A stretch of DNA of 52,551 nt from Actinomycetes bacterium (GTDB lineage: Bacteria > Actinomycetota > Acidimicrobiia > Acidimicrobiales > RAAP-2). The notes under the pieces are model-generated. The model was not told where the DNA came from. It was given only the letters and a program-made list of their open reading frames with translations, and did not search any database. Below, piece by piece: positions 40,377 through 48,832 of the stretch. Position numbers and translations under genes: made by a program. Location: NCBI GenBank assembly GCA_021822565.1, contig JAKAQM010000005.1:1-52551 (forward strand), written 5' to 3'. Every line of letters starts with the position of its first letter. The stretch's first letter is position 1.

Positions 40377-42884
40377 TCAGATGTCGGCCCGGGCGGCGTC
40401 GGGCTGCGCGGCCGAGTCGTAGAGCGCGAGGGTGTCGAAGACCGCGGGGGGATCGCTCCACAGCGGTCGGCCACCACCGAGGGCGACAGGAGAACCGGAT
40501 CGGGCGGCGTCGATGGCGCGCCAGACCCTCTCGGGCGTGCACGGCATGGCGACGTGGCGGACCCCCAGATGGCTGAGCGCGTCGACCACCGCGTTGTGCA
40601 CTGCAGGCGTCGACCCGACGGTCGCGGACTCCCCGATGCCCTTGGCCCCGAGCGGGTTCAGCGGCGTCGGGGTCACCGTGTTGGCCACCTCGAACGACGG
40701 GAGCTCGGCGGCGCTCGGCATCTCGTAGTCGGCCAGGCTCGCGGTGAGCGGGTTGCCTGCACCGTCGAAGCGCTTCTCCTCGAAGAGCGCCTGTGCCATG
40801 CCCTGCGCGATGCCTCCGTGCTGCTGGCCGGCGACGATGAGCGGGTTCACGATGCGGCCGCAGTCGTCGACCGCGACATGGCGGAGGGCTCGCACGTGCC
40901 CGGTCTCCGTGTCCACCTCCACCACCGAGACGTGGGCGCCGAATGGGAACGTCGAAGCGGCCTCTCGGAAGTCCAGCGCCGCGGCGAGCGGCCCGAGCCC
41001 CTTGGGCCATCCGGCACGGTCGCCGCCGCCGTCCCCCGCGCCCCCGGTCCCGGCCATCTCGCCGTCGGTCCCGGCCGTCGCGCCCCCGGTCCCGGCCATC
41101 TCGCCGTCGGTCCCGCCGCGCGCGGCGAGCCTCGCGATCTCCGACCATCCGAGCGCCTGCGACGGGACACCGGCGACGCCGATCTTGCCCCCCTCGAAGA
41201 GCACCACGTCCTCGGGGGCCGCCTCCAGCTCCCGTGCGACGAGCGCACGCGCCCGGCCGAGCACCTCCTCTGCGGCACGCAGCACGGCGCTCCCGCCGAT
41301 CTGCAACGAGCGCGACCCTCCGGTGCCGCCGCCCCGTGGGACCAGCGCGGTGTCCGACTGCACGAAGCGGATGCGCTCGAGCGGGATGCCCAGGAGGTCC
41401 GAGACGATCTCCGAGAACGCCGTCGCATGTCCCTGTCCGTGCGCGGACGTGCCCACCCGGATCGTGGCGCTGCCGTCCTCGTGGACGTCGACCGCTCCAA
41501 GCTCCGACCCGCCGCCGGTCACCTCGACGTAGACGGACACGCCGATGCCGAGCTGGACGGGGTCGCCGCGCCGGCGGCGGGCCGCCTGCTCCGCGCGCAG
41601 CTCCTCGTAGCCGGCCAGCTCGAGGGCTCTCGAGAGCGCCAGCTCGTAGTCGCCGGTGTCGTAGGTGGTGCCCACGGCCGTCGTGACCGGCTCGGAGAAC
41701 GCGGGACGCAGGTTCAGCCGCCGCAGCTCGACGGGGTCCACGCCGAGCTCGTCCGACGCGATGTCCATGACCCGCTCGAGGAGCTCGGCGGCTTCGGGGC
41801 GGCCCGCTCCCCGGAAGGCGCCCATCGGCGTCGTGTTCGTCACGACGGCCGCGGCGTCGTAGCGGATCACCGGGATGCGGTAGACGCCCTCGGCCATCAT
41901 GCGGGTGGGGCCGAGGCCGAGCGCACCGCCGAACCCTCCGTAGGCGCCGGCGTCGCACAGCACGCGCCAATGCATCCCCGTGACGCGGTGCTCCTCGTCG
42001 AAGCCGACCTCCACCCACTGCACCTGCGCGCGACCGTCGGGCATGCCCATGAACGCCTCGGCGCGCGTCTGCACCCAGCGCACGGGACGGCCCAGGTGCC
42101 GGGCCGCCGCGATCACGGTCGCATGCTCGGCACCGAGCCCCACCTTGCTCCCGAAGGCGCCGCCGACGTGCGGGGCGACCACTCGCACCGCCGACTGCTC
42201 GATGCCGAAGGCGGTCGAGATGCTGTGCCACACGTCGTGGGGCATCTGGGTGGACACGTACACCGTGAGCTCGTGGCCGTCCCCGTCGTCGCCGGGCACC
42301 GCGGCGATCGCGTCCGCCTCCATGGGCACCACGGCGACGCGCTGGTTCTCGAGCTGGGCGCGGACCACCGTGCGCGCACCGGCGAGAGGGTCGGGCTCGG
42401 GCGGCGCGCGGAAGCCCGCCGCGACGTTCGTCCCGAGCGCCTCGAACTGCACGGGGGCGCCGGGCGATGCCGCCTCCACGAGGTCGACCGCCGCCTCCAG
42501 AGGCTCGTAGTCGACGAGGACGAGCTCCGCCGCGTCGATCGCGGCCGCCTCGCTCTCGGCCACCACGACCGCAACGGGGTCCCCGACGAAGCGGACCTTC
42601 TCGGTGGCGAGGGGCGGCCGTGCGCACGCCGGGTTCAGCACGAGGAACCCGCCGAGCGCGGGAAGGTCGAGGTCGCCGGCGGCGAAGGCCGCGACGACGC
42701 CCGGCGCCTCGGCGGCCGCCGCGGTGTGCACGGCGCGCACGCGCGCATGCGCGTAGGGAGATCGCACGAACGCGGCGGTGAGGCAGCCGGGGATCTTCAG
42801 GTTGCCCACGTAGCTGGCGTGCCCCGTGAGGAGGTCGGGGTCCTCCACCCTCACGACACGGTTGCCGAGCAGCGATCCAGGCAT
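40377..42884 (-). CDS. Xanthine dehydrogenase/CO dehydrogenase family molybdopterin subunit (form II-like), orphan
   Basis: An 835-aa molybdenum hydroxylase large subunit. The N-terminal (a/b hammerhead) part carries GHASYVGNLKIPG. Moco contacts include VGGAFGSK and the GAFRGAGRPEA loop, which resembles the AYRGAGR of form II CODH-like enzymes rather than the CSFR of true CoxL. The catalytic Glu lies in LGAKGIGES. The medium (FAD) and small (2Fe-2S) subunits are not adjacent. A 42-bp repeat (41038-41121) inserts two copies of a Gly/Thr/Asp/Glu/Met 14-mer. ATG 42884 lies 8 nt after TAGGCT (42898-42893), so it has its own near-leaderless promoter. Substrate unknown. Confidence 0.87.
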   Translation of the reverse strand: MPGSLLGNRVVRVEDPDLLTGHASYVGNLKIPGCLTAAFVRSPYAHARVRAVHTAAAAEAPGVVAAFAAGDLDLPALGGFLVLNPACARPPLATEKVRFVGDPVAVVVAESEAAAIDAAELVLVDYEPLEAAVDLVEAASPGAPVQFEALGTNVAAGFRAPPEPDPLAGARTVVRAQLENQRVAVVPMEADAIAAVPGDDGDGHELTVYVSTQMPHDVWHSISTAFGIEQSAVRVVAPHVGGAFGSKVGLGAEHATVIAAARHLGRPVRWVQTRAEAFMGMPDGRAQVQWVEVGFDEEHRVTGMHWRVLCDAGAYGGFGGALGLGPTRMMAEGVYRIPVIRYDAAAVVTNTTPMGAFRGAGRPEAAELLERVMDIASDELGVDPVELRRLNLRPAFSEPVTTAVGTTYDTGDYELALSRALELAGYEELRAEQAARRRRGDPVQLGIGVSVYVEVTGGGSELGAVDVHEDGSATIRVGTSAHGQGHATAFSEIVSDLLGIPLERIRFVQSDTALVPRGGGTGGSRSLQIGGSAVLRAAEEVLGRARALVARELEAAPEDVVLFEGGKIGVAGVPSQALGWSEIARLAARGGTDGEMAGTGGATAGTDGEMAGTGGAGDGGGDRAGWPKGLGPLAAALDFREAASTFPFGAHVSVVEVDTETGHVRALRHVAVDDCGRIVNPLIVAGQQHGGIAQGMAQALFEEKRFDGAGNPLTASLADYEMPSAAELPSFEVANTVTPTPLNPLGAKGIGESATVGSTPAVHNAVVDALSHLGVRHVAMPCTPERVWRAIDAARSGSPVALGGGRPLWSDPPAVFDTLALYDSAAQPDAARADI
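41038..41121 (-). repeat. 42-bp in-frame tandem duplication in the molybdenum hydroxylase gene
   Basis: Two adjacent copies of a 42-bp unit starting GCGCCCCCGGTCCCGGCCAT encode a duplicated 14-residue acidic/Gly linker in the Moco domain. Confidence 0.93.
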
Positions 42885-42892
42885 GCCAAGCG

Positions 42893-42898
42893 AGCCTA
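42893..42898 (-). promoter_or_regulatory. Predicted -10 box (TAGGCT) of the molybdenum hydroxylase gene
   Basis: Ends 8 nt before ATG 42884 in the short gap after the tsaC stop codon. Confidence 0.45.
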
Positions 42899-42934
42899 CC
42901 GGCGGCGTCGCCGTCGACAAGGGGGCACCAGCGC

Positions 42935-43942
42935 TCACGGCGCAGCGCGGTGGGCGGCGCGGCGCAGCCGGTCCCCGATGGCGGCACCGAGCCCTTCGTC
43001 GGGGGGCAGCGCCACGACGAGGACGTCCAAGGCCTCGGCATCCGCCTGCTTGAGACAGCCGTAGAGGGAGCGGGCGAGGACGGCCATGTCGCCGCCCGCG
43101 TCCCAGGCCGCTGCCGCCCCCGGCGCCTCGGTCCTCTCCAAGGACAGCACGCCCACGCGCTTGCCCAGCGAGGCGAGCGCCGCTGCTCGTGGAGCCACCT
43201 CGCTGCCGGAGCACAGCTCGAGCGCAGTCGCGGGGGCGTAGTGCGATGCCAGCATGCCCGGCGCGCGCACCGTCCCACGCGTCGCGCTGCTCGCCCGCCG
43301 CCCGAGCACGGCGGCGATCGCTTCGGCGGTCACGCCGCCCGGCCGCAGGATGACCACCTCGTCTCCTTCGAACGCCACGATGGTCGACTCGACGCCCACC
43401 TCGCAGCTCCCGCCGTCCACCACCAGCTCGACGGAGCCCGCCATCCCGTCGCACACATGGCGGGCGGTCGTGGGGCTCACCTCGCCGAAGCGGTTGGCCG
43501 ACGGGGCGGCCAGGCCTCCCCCGAACGCTCGAAGGATCCTCTGGGTGACGGGGTGCGCAGGCACGCGCAGCGCCACGGTGTCCTGCCCGCCGGTGACCGC
43601 GTCGAGGACCGACGGGCTCCGCTCGAGGACCATCGTGAGCGGGCCGGGCCAGAACGCCTCGGCCAGGCGGTGCGCCTGCTCGGGGATGTGCCGTGCCCAG
43701 CGGGCGAGGCTCGCTCCGCCGGCCAGGTGCACGATCAGCGGGTGGTCGGCGGGGCGACCCTTGGCTGCGAACACACGGGACACGGCCAACGGATCGGAGG
43801 CGTCGGCGGCAAGGCCGTAGACCGTCTCGGTCGGCACCGCGACGATCCCGCCGGCCCGAAGCGTGCGCACCGCGAGCCTGATCGACCGGTCGCTGCCGTC
43901 GACCACCCGGGTTCGACGTCCGGGTGCCCGGGCCTCATCCAT
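42935..43942 (-). CDS. Threonylcarbamoyl-AMP synthase (TsaC/Sua5)
   Basis: A 335-aa Sua5-type enzyme that makes threonylcarbamoyl-AMP for the t6A37 modification of ANN-decoding tRNAs. The YrdC domain shows GGIVAVPTETVYGLAADA, KGRPADHPLIVHL, VALRVPAHP and APSANRFGEVSPTTA. The extra C-terminal Sua5 domain begins after RAPGMLASHYAP. ATG 43942 overlaps the dabA stop by 8 nt, so it is transcribed with dabB-dabA, although it is a housekeeping enzyme. Confidence 0.93.
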   Translation of the reverse strand: MDEARAPGRRTRVVDGSDRSIRLAVRTLRAGGIVAVPTETVYGLAADASDPLAVSRVFAAKGRPADHPLIVHLAGGASLARWARHIPEQAHRLAEAFWPGPLTMVLERSPSVLDAVTGGQDTVALRVPAHPVTQRILRAFGGGLAAPSANRFGEVSPTTARHVCDGMAGSVELVVDGGSCEVGVESTIVAFEGDEVVILRPGGVTAEAIAAVLGRRASSATRGTVRAPGMLASHYAPATALELCSGSEVAPRAAALASLGKRVGVLSLERTEAPGAAAAWDAGGDMAVLARSLYGCLKQADAEALDVLVVALPPDEGLGAAIGDRLRRAAHRAAP

Positions 43943-46514
43943 GGCCGGCCGATGCCATCGCGCGGGGCTCGGCGGGGCTCCATCGGGCCCAGGTGCCGTC
44001 GGTGCGGCGAATCCTCCAGCAGTCGCTCCGGTCCTCGCGCTGAGCCAGGTGCACCCACTGCCCGTCGAAGAGCTCGCGCAGCACCGGGTTCCGGGCGATG
44101 ACCGCGTCGAGGCGCGCGAGCGGTGCGTGGACCACGACGAGCAAGCGCATGGGCTCGTGGTACGCGCGCTCGGCGTCGTAGAGGGACTGCAGCGGCAGGC
44201 CCACGCGCAGGTCCCCGCCCTCCCCCAGGACCACGCCGATCCCGGCGACGACGTTGTGTGCCGTCTTGTCGCCTGCGGACAACACGGCCGGGTCGACGGT
44301 CGAGAAGTAGTACTGGGCGTTGATCCAGTGCGCCACGACCATCGGAGCGGTGAGGATGGTCTCGAGCGCCGCGCCGTCGGCGTCGACCTGCGGATCGTAG
44401 GAGTGCAGGAAGCACCGGCCCTCCAGGTCCAGGCCGGCGGTGAGCTCCCGGGGACCGACGACGAACGCGGCGTTGCGGGCGAGGCCCCACTCGGGGCGGA
44501 CCTGCGCCCAGTCGGCGGCGCGTTCGGCGGGCAGGCGCGTGCGGGCACGGCTCCCGCCGGCGGGCAGGAAACGGCGGCGCTCCGCCGCGGCGGCGGCGCC
44601 AGCATGCTCGAGGGCCGACTGCAGCTCGGCGACCGCGTCGCGGTGGGTCGACGGGACGAGGTGGGCGTCGAGGATGCCGACCGTGTCGGTGGCGGTGTCG
44701 TGCTCGCCCGCGACGAAGACGGTCCCGTCGGGCACGACGATGCCTCGCTCGGCGAGCAGGCGACGGGTGGTCGGGCGGTTCAGGATCGCGGCGGCGGCAC
44801 GGGCGCTCGGTCCGCCCCGGTTCCCTCCGCAGGCGCCGCAGTCGAGCGAGGAGGCGTAGGGGTTGTTCTCCGTGGTGCTGCCGTGCCCGCACAGCAGCAC
44901 CACGGAGGCGAACAAGCGGGTGAGACCCATGGTGGTGAGCGCCGTCTGGGCGTACAGGGCCTGCTCCTCGTCGCCCATGGCGTCGAACTGCGGGTCCGCG
45001 TCGACGACCGTGTCGGAAGGAGGGACCAAGACCCGCTGCGCCCAGCTCCGCGCCGCCTTGTAGCGGCCCGGAGCGAGCGTCTTGGCGATCGCGATCGGTC
45101 CGGCGACGAATCCGGCGGCCTCTGCGAGGACGAACTGGGAGGCGGCCCCCTTCCTGGCGCTGCCGAACGCGCCGCGAGCCCCGGCGAGCACCTGCCTGCC
45201 GGCGAGGGCACGGCCCGCGCTCCCGCGTGCGCCGCCGGCCGGTCGCTCGACCATCTCCGAGGTCGGCCGAACGAGTGCCGGGCACAGGTCCACCGTCTCG
45301 GCGGATCCCCAGGCGCGGTAGCGGATGGGCAGGGCGAAGAACCCGGCGAACCCCAGCGTCTCGTAGGGGCCGGCGGCTTCGAGGTGGCGCCGGAGCGGTT
45401 CGGAGCGGGTGTCGATGCAGAAGACCGCCTGCGCCGCAGGGTGGCGCACCTCTGGGGTCACGGGTTCTTGGTCCGGCGCGCCCGGCGCGGCCAGCGCGGC
45501 CAGCGCGGCGAGCAGCCGGTCGCGGTAGTGATGCTCGTAGGCAGCGAGCCACACCCGCGCCGCCCTGGTCGCGTCCAGGCACGACAGCCGTGCCGTCACG
45601 TCCTCGGGCATCCCGGCGGCGCCGACGCCGGTGGGTCCGCGCACAGCCATCTTCGAGCCGCCACGCGGCGCTCGGCGCCCCTGGTTGCCCAGACCGGGCT
45701 TGCGCGCCAAGGACGAGGCCAAGGACGAGGAGGACGAGAGGAACACCGCTTCGTAGCAGAGCCGCACGGCGAGGTAGTCGACCAGGTGGAGGGCCGGGCC
45801 GGGCTCCTGCGGAGCTGCCCACCGAGATCGCCACTTGGCGTGGCCGGCCCAGCCGGGCATGCGCCCGAGGTGGCGAGCGAGCTCGGACGTGCGGGCGGCC
45901 TCGGGGATGCCGAGGAGGTCCAAGCACCCGAGAATTGCCGCTTCGGCGTCGGCCCCGAGCTCGGCCAGTCGCTTGCGGCCGGCACGCCCGGCGACGGATC
46001 GCGCCGCCGGGTCGTACACGACGACCTGGCGCCACGCGGCGTAGAAGCCCCGGGCACCATCGTCGGGAACCACGCCCGCGACGTAGGCCGCGCACCACTT
46101 CGCGACGTGGCGGTCTACGGCCTCTGCGACGTTCGTGCCGAACGCACGGTCATGGCGCTCGGCGGCGGTGGACGCCCGCGGCCGGCGTCCTCCCCTGCCA
46201 TCCGCGTGCTCGGCACCGGTGCGCGTGGCGCGCTCGGGCGCATGCTCGTCGTCGAGCGCGGCCCGCAGTTCGGCTGCAGTGACCCGCTTGTCGGCATAGG
46301 CCTGAACGAACATCGCCGAGGACGGGTACCCGGCGATCCCGAGCGTGCGGCCAGCGTGCGCGACGGCCTCGTGAAAGGGCATCTGGCGCAGGTCCCACAG
46401 CGGGTTCACCGCGACGAAGGTGGACAGCGGCCACAGCGGGGCGACCACACGCGCCGCCTCGTCGACCTGGCCGAGCAGGCGGGCCCGGGCGGCCCCTCGA
46501 TCGTCGCGGCTCAT
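43935..46514 (-). CDS. dabA: Inorganic carbon accumulation subunit DabA (DUF2309)
   Basis: An 859-aa DUF2309 protein, the beta-carbonic-anhydrase-like subunit of the DAB complex. The zinc-site residues are all present: Cys366 and Asp368 (VFCIDTRSE), His544 (LCGHGS) and Cys559 (SLDCGACGGN), spaced as in the characterised Halothiobacillus protein. The N-terminus (PLSTFVAVNPLWDL) is typical. With the membrane partner DabB it converts entering CO2 to bicarbonate inside the cell. ATG 46514 forms an ATGA overlap with dabB and follows GGAGGAGAG. Confidence 0.95.
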   Translation of the reverse strand: MSRDDRGAARARLLGQVDEAARVVAPLWPLSTFVAVNPLWDLRQMPFHEAVAHAGRTLGIAGYPSSAMFVQAYADKRVTAAELRAALDDEHAPERATRTGAEHADGRGGRRPRASTAAERHDRAFGTNVAEAVDRHVAKWCAAYVAGVVPDDGARGFYAAWRQVVVYDPAARSVAGRAGRKRLAELGADAEAAILGCLDLLGIPEAARTSELARHLGRMPGWAGHAKWRSRWAAPQEPGPALHLVDYLAVRLCYEAVFLSSSSSLASSLARKPGLGNQGRRAPRGGSKMAVRGPTGVGAAGMPEDVTARLSCLDATRAARVWLAAYEHHYRDRLLAALAALAAPGAPDQEPVTPEVRHPAAQAVFCIDTRSEPLRRHLEAAGPYETLGFAGFFALPIRYRAWGSAETVDLCPALVRPTSEMVERPAGGARGSAGRALAGRQVLAGARGAFGSARKGAASQFVLAEAAGFVAGPIAIAKTLAPGRYKAARSWAQRVLVPPSDTVVDADPQFDAMGDEEQALYAQTALTTMGLTRLFASVVLLCGHGSTTENNPYASSLDCGACGGNRGGPSARAAAAILNRPTTRRLLAERGIVVPDGTVFVAGEHDTATDTVGILDAHLVPSTHRDAVAELQSALEHAGAAAAAERRRFLPAGGSRARTRLPAERAADWAQVRPEWGLARNAAFVVGPRELTAGLDLEGRCFLHSYDPQVDADGAALETILTAPMVVAHWINAQYYFSTVDPAVLSAGDKTAHNVVAGIGVVLGEGGDLRVGLPLQSLYDAERAYHEPMRLLVVVHAPLARLDAVIARNPVLRELFDGQWVHLAQREDRSDCWRIRRTDGTWARWSPAEPRAMASAGHG

Positions 46515-48127
46515 GCTGCGCTCTCCTCCCACGCGCCCTCGAGCGCCGGGGCGTGCGCGCCCCCCTCGGCCCGAACGGCACGTCCTGCTCCCCCTCCCGC
46601 TCGCACGAAGGCCGCCGCCGGCCGCGGGGAGGTGGCATCGACCAGGACCGCCACGAGGCGCCGGTGCACAGAGGGCAGCCGGGTGACGGCGGCCGTGGCC
46701 AGCCCGGACCCGGCGAGGGCAGCCAGCCACCACGGGCTGAGCACACCGACCCCGACGGCGGGAAGGGACGGACCGATCCAGCGCCCGAGACCCGCGAGGA
46801 CGAGCCCATACGCCGCGCCGGCACCCAGCAGCGCGGTCGCCCACACGAGCGCCCCGCGGGTCGAGGCGGGGGCACGTCCCCACCACGACCACGATGCCGA
46901 CGCGGCCGTGCCCGCAGCGAAGACGAGCAGCACCACCGCGCCGCGGTCGGCGAGCACCTGAGGGAACGCGGCCACCACGGCGACGGTCGCCGCCGCCGCT
47001 GCTGCAGACACCGCTACCCGGGCCGCTCGGGGCATCACGGCCGACGGCACCACGGGCGCCTCGCCAGTGCGGGGCACCTGTGCGCCCGACCCGAAGAACA
47101 GCGTGGCCTTGTACAGGGCATGGCCGATCAGGTGCACGACCGCAGCGAGGTAGGCACCTACCGTGCACTCGGCCACCATGAATCCCATCTGGCCCATCGT
47201 CGAGAGCACCAGGGCGCCCTTCACGTCCGCCTTGCGGACCATGGCCTGCGTCGCGACGGCGGCGGTGACCGCTGCGACCGTGAACACGGCTGCCATGGCC
47301 AGCATCGAACCGCCGGTGAGCACCCCCAGGCGCACGAGCAGCACACCGCCGCCGTTGACCACGCCGGCGTGCAACAGCGCGGAGGTCGGGGTCGGCGCCG
47401 ACACCGTGCCAGGGAGCCACCTTCCGAGCGGGCCCTGCGCGGAGCGGGTCAGGACGGCCACGGCGACGAGGAGCGCGACCGGCGTCGCCAGGCCGCCCAG
47501 GTGTGCCGCTGCCAAGCGCAGCGCGTCTGGGGACGCGAGATCGACGTTTCCGGCTCGCAGCCACACGAGGGCCAGCGCCACGACCACCGCCAGGTCACCG
47601 ACCGCGAACATCCGGACAGTGCGCCTCGCCGCCGCCCGCACCCCCGGCAGGTCCGGGCGGCATCCGAGCGCGACCACGAACGCCGCCCCGGCGACCACCC
47701 AGGCGCCGACCAGCACCGTCGCGGTCGCCGACGCGCACACGACCGCCATCGCCGCCACCACCACACCCGCCGCGGCCAAGAACCTCCGCCCCGTGCGGTC
47801 GCCTTCGAGGTAGCGGAGCGAGAAGCTCTGGACGACGGCACCGACCACGCAGACCAGGAGCACCAAGGTGACGGTGAGCTGGTTCGCCCACAGGCCGACC
47901 ACCACCTGCCCGTGCCCTCCGTCCACCGCTGCCACGAACGGGCCCTGCAGCGCCACCACCACGACGGCGGTGCCCGCCAGGAGCGCCGAGATCCACCCGA
48001 GGCGTGCTGCTGCCCGGTGGCCGCGCTCCCCCCTGCCCACGACCGACGCGGCGGCACCGGCGAGCGGTGCGGCGGCCGCACCGGTCAGGCACAGCTCCCC
48101 GAGCACGCTCCATTGTACGATTTGCAT
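46511..48127 (-). CDS. dabB: DAB complex membrane subunit DabB (NuoL/MrpA-like)
   Basis: A 538-aa polytopic protein of the proton-conducting transporter family (complex I ND5/NuoL-like). Landmarks include SAPTPTSALLHAGVVNGGGVLLVR, STMGQMGFMVAECTVGAYLAAVVHLIGHALYKATLFFGSG and about 13 hydrophobic segments. The Lys and His of the HALYKATLF helix suit coupling of a cation gradient to DabA. ATG 48127 lies 7 nt after a TACGAT -10 box. That box and the start codon lie inside an inverted repeat, so a bound repressor would shut off the whole dabB-dabA-tsaC operon. Confidence 0.93.
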   Translation of the reverse strand: MQIVQWSVLGELCLTGAAAAPLAGAAASVVGRGERGHRAAARLGWISALLAGTAVVVVALQGPFVAAVDGGHGQVVVGLWANQLTVTLVLLVCVVGAVVQSFSLRYLEGDRTGRRFLAAAGVVVAAMAVVCASATATVLVGAWVVAGAAFVVALGCRPDLPGVRAAARRTVRMFAVGDLAVVVALALVWLRAGNVDLASPDALRLAAAHLGGLATPVALLVAVAVLTRSAQGPLGRWLPGTVSAPTPTSALLHAGVVNGGGVLLVRLGVLTGGSMLAMAAVFTVAAVTAAVATQAMVRKADVKGALVLSTMGQMGFMVAECTVGAYLAAVVHLIGHALYKATLFFGSGAQVPRTGEAPVVPSAVMPRAARVAVSAAAAAATVAVVAAFPQVLADRGAVVLLVFAAGTAASASWSWWGRAPASTRGALVWATALLGAGAAYGLVLAGLGRWIGPSLPAVGVGVLSPWWLAALAGSGLATAAVTRLPSVHRRLVAVLVDATSPRPAAAFVRAGGGAGRAVRAEGGAHAPALEGAWEESAA

Positions 48128-48149
48128 CTCGTGAATCGTAGAGCTCTAC
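48116..48149. promoter_or_regulatory. Operator candidate over the dabB -10 box and start codon
   Basis: TACGATT (48116-48122) and AATCGTA (48134-48140) form an inverted repeat with an 11-nt spacer. The right arm is the dabB -10 box (TACGAT, 48140-48135). An overlapping perfect palindrome GTAGAGCTCTAC spans 48138-48149. Its TAGAGCT core recurs at 48713-48719 upstream of the DUF6671 gene. Confidence 0.65.
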
Positions 48150-48230
48150 TTGTCGGGCCTGCAACTCGCCACCCTGGAGCTGGCAGCCGTTCTCCGTAGC
48201 CCGTTTCACGAGCGCAGCTACCATTGGGCC

Positions 48231-48575
48231 ATGGTGGGGCCTAGGCAAGAGCCAGGCGGCGCGACGAAGCCCACTTGGACGTTCCTCTCCAACCACGGTC
48301 ACGTGCTGGTCTGCATCGCCACCGATCCCGGAGTCCGCGGCCGCGACATCGCCGCGCGCGTCGGGATCACCGAGCGTGCCGCCCAGGCGATCATCGCCGA
48401 CCTCGTCAGCGAGGGCTACGTCACGCGCACCCGGGTCGGCCGGCGGAACCACTACGACATCGATCCCGACCGGCCGTTGCGCCACCCCGTCGAGCAGTCC
48501 CACAGCATCGGCGAGTTCCTCCACGTCGTGGCCGGGATCGACACTCCGCGGCGCCGCAAGGCGACCGCCTCGTGA
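48231..48575 (+). CDS. Small winged-helix transcriptional regulator, divergent from dab
   Basis: A 114-aa MarR/ArsR-like winged-helix protein: TWTFLSNHGHVLVCIATDP, then RGRDIAARVGITERAAQAIIADL (helix-turn-helix) and EGYVTRTRVGRRNHYDID (wing). The short C-terminus HPVEQSHSIGEFLHVV may dimerise. ATG 48231 is fixed by TACCAT ending 6 nt upstream. It is divergent from dabB across 103 bp that contain the inverted repeat. It is the obvious candidate regulator of dabBA, but no ligand site is recognisable. Confidence 0.82.
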   Translation: MVGPRQEPGGATKPTWTFLSNHGHVLVCIATDPGVRGRDIAARVGITERAAQAIIADLVSEGYVTRTRVGRRNHYDIDPDRPLRHPVEQSHSIGEFLHVVAGIDTPRRRKATAS

Positions 48576-48615
48576 ACTGAGCCGTACGGCGACCTCCTCG
48601 TGAGCTGAGCCGCCC
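48560..48615. repeat. 28-bp tandem repeat, 2 copies, across the regulator stop codon
   Basis: GCGACCGCCTCGTGAACTGA plus GCCGTACG, followed by a second copy with five changes. The first copy contains the regulator stop codon. Confidence 0.85.
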
Positions 48616-48712
48616 GCTCGGGGCCGCCCATTGCACAGCCCCACCCATCGAGACACCCCCGGCGGCGTGGCGACATCATGCGAACTCGCACACACGAAGT
48701 GTTCTTCTTTCT

Positions 48713-48724
48713 TAGAGCTAGTGT
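48713..48724 (+). promoter_or_regulatory. TAGAGCT element and -10 box (TAGTGT) of the DUF6671 gene
   Basis: TAGAGCT (48713-48719) repeats the core of the palindrome before dabB and overlaps TAGTGT (48719-48724). The hexamer is 6 nt before GTG 48731, an alternative leaderless start, or about 100 nt before GTG 48833. In the latter case a GCCCACC/GGTGGGC hairpin (48806-48828) would lie in the leader. Confidence 0.45.
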
Positions 48725-48832
48725 GGTCGCGTGCGCAGACGACGGCGTGCATCCGAACCGCCGGAGCCCCTCGGGCGGCCCGGAAGCCGGGGGCGGGGGA
48801 ACTCGGCCCACCCATCACGACGGTGGGCGCAG

